37,841 bases of DNA, from assembly GCA_024278935.1 (NCBI GenBank), contig JAJRSF010000006.1, positions 1-37,841 on the forward strand, in the 5' to 3' direction. Numbering within the stretch: the stretch's first letter is position 1; each line of letters begins with the position of its first letter. Under the pieces are notes generated by a model. The model worked only from the letters and a program-made list of their open reading frames with translations, ran no database searches and was not told where the DNA came from. Below are positions 34,362-37,841 of the stretch, in pieces. Made by a program: the position numbers and the translations under genes. This DNA is from Candidatus Zixiibacteriota bacterium. Its GTDB lineage: Bacteria; Zixibacteria; MSB-5A5; GN15; FEB-12.

Positions 34362-34393
34362 AAAAAGCAGGAACATTACGTTCCTGCTTTTTT
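34362..34393 (+). terminator. Rho-independent terminator after the protease gene
   Basis: AAAAGCAGGAAC-ATTAC-GTTCCTGCTTTT perfect 12-bp stem followed by T's. Same AGCAGGAA core as the terminator at 35127-35158. Confidence 0.9.
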
Positions 34394-34596
34394 GCTTAAA
34401 ACATCACATCTTAATTTTTCAATAAAATAAAATCGCCCGCTTAAACCAGTTATCTTTTGTGTTTATAACAGCTTACATGCTAGATAATGGCTTAGCAGGT
34501 CTAATTTGTCCAATTTATGATTGCTTTTTTGATAAATCATGTCGTATTTTATTACAGATTATATAACAAACCTATTATACATGGAGTATTAAAAAA

Positions 34597-35102
34597 ATGA
34601 AAAAATTACTAATGCTAACTCTCGCTATTACCTTGTGCATCGGGCTAGGTATCAGTATGACTCAGGCAGGTGATGCCGCTGAAGCCAAATGGTTTGACTT
34701 GGAAAACTGTGCAATGTGTACCGGGATGATGGCTGAAAAAGGCTTGATGGAAAACATGACATGGGAGCAACATAATATTTCAAACGGTATTCTTTCTGTT
34801 GCAACTGTGACTCCCGAATACAAGGAAGCCTTCGGTCGTTCTTGTGCCGCAAGAGATGCCCAAGGTCAAAACTTATGGCCGGTGAAAAAATGGAATTATG
34901 CGGAAGCTGTGCATCGCTCGCATCTTTATTTCCAAAAGGTCTGCAACATGAAAAAGTTGCCACCACAAACGGAAACATCGTTATCTTTACATCGGATAAA
35001 GCTGAAATTGTAACAGAGCTGCATGCCTGGGCTGATAAAAATGCCGAAGAGATGAAAAAGATGATGGCTTCTATGGGCGAACATGAAAGTAAGAAGTATT
35101 AG
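34597..35102 (+). pseudogene. Frameshifted gene for a small secreted CxxC-type protein
   Basis: Two ORFs in different frames form one protein: MKKLLMLTLA.. (signal peptide) ENCAMCTGMM..TWEQHNI..EYKEAFGRSCAARDAQGQ from 34597, then KLMAGEKMELCGSCASL..HAWADKNAEEMKKMM up to 35102. The switch lies at the A4 run in CAAAAC (34867-34872); one missing A would restore a 168-residue frame. Without it the first frame runs 138 residues into an unrelated tail. The pair CAMC and CGSC hints at a metal- or redox-active exported protein; I do not recognise the family. A -1 slippage site is unlikely because the P-site codon CAA would re-pair poorly. It is either a real deletion or a sequencing error. Confidence 0.75.
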
Positions 35103-35126
35103 AAATTATTATAATAATTAATAAGA

Positions 35127-35158
35127 GAAAGCAGGAATTTTTATTCCTGCTTTTTTTA
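35127..35158 (+). terminator. Rho-independent terminator after the frameshifted gene
   Basis: AAAGCAGGAAT-TTTT-ATTCCTGCTTT perfect 11-bp stem followed by a T tract. Confidence 0.9.
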
Positions 35159-35162
35159 TACT

Positions 35163-35789
35163 CTAAATTAAATCAATTAGATACTCTATATCTTCATCGC
35201 TAAGTGGTTCTTTCCAAAGTCCATTTACTAACCATAGCCCACTTTTACGAATTTTTTCTTTGGGAGAATATTGACCAAACCATTTCTCTGAAGGGCTACA
35301 TTCTGTACATAGAGATACTGTAGAAATAATTTTAGATTCAATTTATAAACGTTTTTCTTTTTCATCAATAGGAACAACTACAAATAAAAATTTCTCTTGT
35401 ATATAGGTTGTTATTCTTCTTTCAAGTAATAAAGTTTCTTCTTTAAATCTTTCACTATAATTAGTTTTATTAATTTTTGACGTCAAATCAATTTCCCAAT
35501 TTTTTAGAAATGAATCATTTTCCCGATTAAGAAATGCTCTGCCAATATTCTTACGAAAAATACTTCTATCTTTATTCTCTTTTAAAAAATGTTGTTTAAG
35601 TCTTGAAAACAATTGATTAAGCCCTGTGTGTGTACCAACCCTTACAATGCGGTTTAAATCATGTCCAATTTCACCTTTTTCAAATAGAACATATATCCCA
35701 TTTTCTGGAATATCAATTTTTTTGAAATCAAAGGTATGGGTAGGTAGGCTATTAAATAAGATATGAACTTTATGGCAATTATCTTTCAT
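35163..35789 (-). pseudogene. GIY-YIG-nuclease-like protein gene interrupted by an in-frame UAA
   Basis: The first 148 codons (35789-35346) encode a GIY-YIG-type core (N-G31-I-Y-V, R-V-G-T-H-T-G, FSRLKQHF, RSIFRKNIGRAF). A TAA at 35343-35345 interrupts it directly after DEKEKRL. The same frame then continues without another stop for 59 codons: IESKIISTVSLCTECSPSEKWFG, SPKEKIRKSGLWLVNGLW and EPLSDEDIEYLIDLI before TAG. The second part has the same style as full-length relatives, so the UAA is most simply a recent nonsense change (GAA or AAA to TAA) or an error. The ATG overlaps the end of the DUF6884 gene by 11 bp, a coupled pair. Confidence 0.75.
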
Positions 35790-36198
35790 TGAGATAATTT
35801 TTCAAAAACTGTAGTTGTTTTCCAATTGGTAATCCCTCTAAAGGAATTTGATAGTTCTTTATATGTGGCAAGAGGAATTTCCTATACTTTAATCCTGCTA
35901 AAAAAGTAAACTCATCTTTTTCTAAGTCAGTAACTTCACTTAATTGTCTTAGAACTATTTCACTCCACGCTTTAATTTCGAGAGTTTTCATATTGTTTAA
36001 TGTGACTTCATAAGGTTCTATTTCTCTCTCAGTATCTAAAAGTCCATATTTAGCAGAGAGGATAAATATCAAATCAGCATTAAAAGTTTGTACATATTTT
36101 ATGTTATATTTAAACAACGGGCTTATATACAAATTTTTTGCCTTTGCTTTTGTAGCCAACTTTTTACTTACACATGAAATTAAGATTATTTTTTTCAT
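35779..36198 (-). CDS. DUF6884 domain protein
   Basis: A 139-residue protein with the DUF6884 pattern: ILISCVSKKLATKAKAKNLY at the start (the C..KK motif), SPLFKYNIKYVQ, FILSAKYGLLDTEREIEPYE and a final PLEGLPIGKQLQFL. The family has no proven activity. Its combination with a GIY-YIG-type gene, overlapping by 11 bp, suggests a two-gene cassette that acts on nucleic acid or a nucleotide. AGGTG precedes the ATG. Confidence 0.8.
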   Translation of the reverse strand: MKKIILISCVSKKLATKAKAKNLYISPLFKYNIKYVQTFNADLIFILSAKYGLLDTEREIEPYEVTLNNMKTLEIKAWSEIVLRQLSEVTDLEKDEFTFLAGLKYRKFLLPHIKNYQIPLEGLPIGKQLQFLKNYLNER

Positions 36199-36250
36199 AT
36201 TAAAACACCTTTGTCGGAACCACAGGGGTTACGACCTACAATTAATTTTC

Positions 36251-36895
36251 CTACACCCGAAGCACCGCTTCGATCATAGCGTGTTGATGTTCTTTGCCAT
36301 CGCCATGATGATGCATATCTGTTAAGAACTCCTTATGATGTAAAACTGTATAGTCTGGGAACAGTTTTAAAATTTCGTTCGGTTCCAAGTATGTCCGCAC
36401 CATCCCCGATGCATCTTGAAACGAATTCTTGCCGACTTCTTTATCGCTTTCTTTACGAGTCGCAAACGATAGTTCTTCTGTTGAGAAGGCAGTGATAAAA
36501 ACAAGCGAATCTTCGGCGACCCAATCATACATAGATTTTATCAGCATGTCTATTTCATCACGTGTTAATATTTGCAGAAGTCCAAAAATGAGAACAGCAG
36601 AATAATAATCAACCCTCGGTTCAAATTCCGACAAATCGCATTGTGAGTAAAAAATTGGGAGCGAGTTTTTTTCTGCCAGTTTCTGAATCTGTTTGATACC
36701 AACTTCCGAGGGTTCTAGTGCCTCGACACCAAATCCATTTTCTGCCAAGAAAAGAGAATGCCTGCCTTGCCCGGCACCGATATCTAGCACAGGCGATGAG
36801 TTGTCTATCTGTTTGTATAAATCTACGAGAATCTTTTCTGGCTTGTCTCCGAATACTGCCTTATGCGAACCGTATGTTTTATTGTAGTCTGACAT
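36251..36895 (-). CDS. Class I SAM-dependent methyltransferase (TehB-like)
   Basis: A 214-residue cytoplasmic protein with the Rossmann SAM site VLDIGAGQGRHSLFLAENG (motif I), an acidic residue in VEALEPSEVGI and the post-I motif FEPRVDYYSAVLIFG. The sequence layout and length resemble TehB-like methyltransferases of tellurite/thiol substrates, but the substrate cannot be told. A short His-rich tract (DMHHHGDGKEHQH) near the C-terminus could bind metal. Confidence 0.88.
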   Translation of the reverse strand: MSDYNKTYGSHKAVFGDKPEKILVDLYKQIDNSSPVLDIGAGQGRHSLFLAENGFGVEALEPSEVGIKQIQKLAEKNSLPIFYSQCDLSEFEPRVDYYSAVLIFGLLQILTRDEIDMLIKSMYDWVAEDSLVFITAFSTEELSFATRKESDKEVGKNSFQDASGMVRTYLEPNEILKLFPDYTVLHHKEFLTDMHHHGDGKEHQHAMIEAVLRV

Positions 36896-36969
36896 GAGTC
36901 TTTCTCAATTGCATTGTATAGTTATGTTCAATCGAATTTTTTTTATCGTAAGCATATTCACAATTTCAC

Positions 36970-37440
36970 CTAATAATATCGCTCCACCAATTCCAAGCAA
37001 AGTCGATTTACTGTCAAGCGATCCATCTCCCTGTGCCGATTTATCTCGATTGGCATAGCTATAATAAACGCCTGCCGAGAAAAAAAGAATTCGGGTATAC
37101 CTTTTGGGAGAAATTTATATTCCTCTCGAACCCCGCTGTATTTAATTTTTGAAATTTGCTCCGTCATTATTGTATGGATTACCGGAGATTGATAATTTAG
37201 GACAGAATTATACCGAATAACCAGACTATCATTTGAAATCTTCCGAATTTTTCCGGAATATTCAATCCCATCATCGAGGGTAACATCGATATAATCATCA
37301 TACGATAAAAGCGAGTCAATCTGCTGAAAACAGGTAGAATCACTTTCTTTGTCAGCAGCAAATACTGATTGAGATAAAATTACCATCAAAATCAACGAAA
37401 TTAAGCATATTTTACTAAATTTGACAATAATTGTATTCAT
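36970..37440 (-). CDS. Secreted hypothetical protein with a small beta-barrel (Sm-like) region
   Basis: A 156-residue protein from the ATG at 37440, which follows GAGAGGGA (the in-frame ATG at 37461 lies before it). A signal peptide precedes AADKESDS. Residues about 45-85 (YDDYIDVTLDDGIEYSGKIRKISNDSLVI) have the strand-turn-strand pattern of an SH3/Sm-like barrel, a fold found in many envelope proteins. No catalytic motif is seen and the family is not recognised. It is transcribed divergently from rpmH. Confidence 0.65.
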   Translation of the reverse strand: MNTIIVKFSKICLISLILMVILSQSVFAADKESDSTCFQQIDSLLSYDDYIDVTLDDGIEYSGKIRKISNDSLVIRYNSVLNYQSPVIHTIMTEQISKIKYSGVREEYKFLPKGIPEFFFSRQAFIIAMPIEINRHREMDRLTVNRLCLELVERYY

Positions 37441-37562
37441 ATTTATCCCTCTCAGAACCATTTAAATTTTCCAATAATCCGTTAATAATGTCATAGAGTT
37501 AATATATATATTCGTGAAGCTAAAACATATAAGAAATATCGACTTATAAGCGTATTAATATC

Positions 37563-37590
37563 TTGCCTATTAATATAATTTGTGTATATT
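37563..37590 (+). promoter_or_regulatory. Putative promoter of rpmH
   Basis: TTGCCT (37563-37568), 16-nt spacer, TATATT (37585-37590). The leader is short and carries AAGGA 9 nt before the ATG. Region 37441-37618 otherwise holds AT-rich sequence with no DnaA-box cluster. Confidence 0.5.
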
Positions 37591-37618
37591 ATCGAGCTAA
37601 TTTAAAGGAAGTAATGAT

Positions 37619-37771
37619 ATGAAAAGAACGTTTCAACCATCAAACCGTAAGAAGTTAAATGATCACGGTTTTCGCGCACGGATGTCTACCAAAGGCGGTC
37701 GAAGAGTATTAGCTCGTCGTCGTGCTAAAGGTAGAAAAATGTTAACTGTTAAAGTTGCTCGTAAGAAATAA
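37619..37771 (+). CDS. rpmH: Ribosomal protein L34
   Basis: A 50-residue basic protein, too short for many ORF callers but unmistakable: [20 protein letters not shown], then [20 protein letters not shown] and a C-terminus [10 protein letters not shown]. It is the large-subunit protein L34. It is followed by rnpA, whose start overlaps its last codons in a different frame. Confidence 0.97.
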   Translation: MKRTFQPSNRKKLNDHGFRARMSTKGGRRVLARRRAKGRKMLTVKVARKK

Positions 37772-37841
37772 ACTCCCCCGGAAGAAAAGTCTCAAAAGCA
37801 AAGTTGCTATTGACAATCTGCTGAAAGTTGGGCAGAAATTA
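37755..37841 (+). CDS. rnpA: Ribonuclease P protein component, 5' end only
   Basis: The frame after rpmH reads [15 protein letters not shown] then [13 protein letters not shown] up to the window edge, matching the conserved N-terminus of RnpA (LPR...L......V...G). The protein assists the RNase P RNA in trimming tRNA 5' ends. No ATG is available: this frame has TAA at 37743-37745, so the TTG at 37755 is the likely start, which overlaps rpmH by 17 bp. Its location just behind rpmH supports the call. The gene is cut by the window end. Confidence 0.8.
   Translation, partial: MLVRNKLPRKKSLKSKVAIDNLLKVGQKL

Noticed and set aside
34842-35102. Independent plus-strand gene starting at 34842
   Set aside because: It is the continuation of the 34597 gene after a frameshift; no Shine-Dalgarno and no sensible N-terminus.
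35343-35345. UAA as a recoded sense codon (alternative code)
   Set aside because: UAA ends many normal genes here, including rpmH; no evidence for recoding.
35103-36198. Active phage-defence island
   Set aside because: Only a DUF6884 protein and a broken GIY-YIG-like gene are present; no helicase, restriction, toxin or phage gene supports it.
37441-37618. oriC next to rpmH
   Set aside because: No dnaA, no DnaA boxes; the gap holds only promoter-like AT-rich sequence.
1-37841. CRISPR array, tRNA or rRNA genes, IS transposases
   Set aside because: No regularly spaced repeats, cloverleaf-type sequence, rRNA signature or transposase motif was found by eye on either strand.

Overview
The window looks like chromosomal DNA from an uncultured, AT-rich, diderm bacterium. 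Three unrelated secreted proteins end in nearly the same dockerin-like doublet (core RGN..D...DEVDISDLV), there are several lipoproteins and one small outer-membrane-type protein, and the coding style is typical of the FCB-type candidate phyla. Candidatus Zixibacteria is my best guess, from memory of that protein style rather than from a marker gene. No rRNA, tRNA, CRISPR array, transposase or phage gene was seen. The right edge carries rpmH and the start of rnpA, but no dnaA or origin is visible.

Layout. (1) 0-5.2 kb, minus strand: a glutamate synthase-like FMN protein fused to two CDGSH iron-sulfur motifs, a small membrane protein, a secreted carboxypeptidase-regulatory-like protein, and a TIGR00300/LOR-SDH-type protein (possible ornithine cyclodeaminase). 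(2) 5.2-9.1 kb, plus strand: HflX, a response regulator receiver protein, a Crp/Fnr regulator, a cysteine-rich ferredoxin-associated protein lacking its usual ferredoxin half, and a DinB-like protein. (3) 9.1-11.9 kb, minus strand: a coupled M24 peptidase-NUDIX pair and a transglutaminase-like lipoprotein. (4) 12.0-15.8 kb, plus strand: a YyaL/DUF255 protein, then a compact thiol/redox cluster of OsmC, DUF302, a tiny two-helix membrane protein with an in-frame UGA, and an FmdB zinc ribbon. (5) 15.8-19.7 kb: two convergent secreted beta-repeat proteins; one sits in a segment bracketed by a perfect 27-bp direct repeat. (6) 20-26.3 kb, minus strand: a PknB-type kinase with a beta-propeller, a polytopic membrane protein, a membrane-anchored MutS-like ATPase and purine nucleoside phosphorylase. 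(7) 26.4-31.9 kb: HAD phosphatase, two envelope genes, an AAA ATPase, a catalytically dead M1-peptidase homologue and an EamA transporter. (8) 32-37.8 kb: a papain-like secreted protease, two broken genes, a DUF6884 protein, a methyltransferase, a secreted small protein, rpmH and rnpA.

The most interesting signals are these. First, a candidate selenoprotein at 15309-15494: UGA replaces a conserved-looking cysteine, the reading frame stays intact to a stop 3 nt before fmdB, and a hairpin fitting the bacterial SECIS geometry begins 15 nt after the UGA. Second, a recurrent 'leaderless' start layout: at five genes without a Shine-Dalgarno, a -35-like hexamer lies 29-30 nt before the ATG, which would start transcription on the start codon. 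Third, the repeat-bracketed secreted-protein cassette, and fourth, the inactivated M1 peptidase.

Limits: all family assignments are by eye from motifs. Two nearby genes carry a clear frameshift and a clear in-frame UAA, so local sequence error or gene decay is a real competing explanation for the UGA as well.
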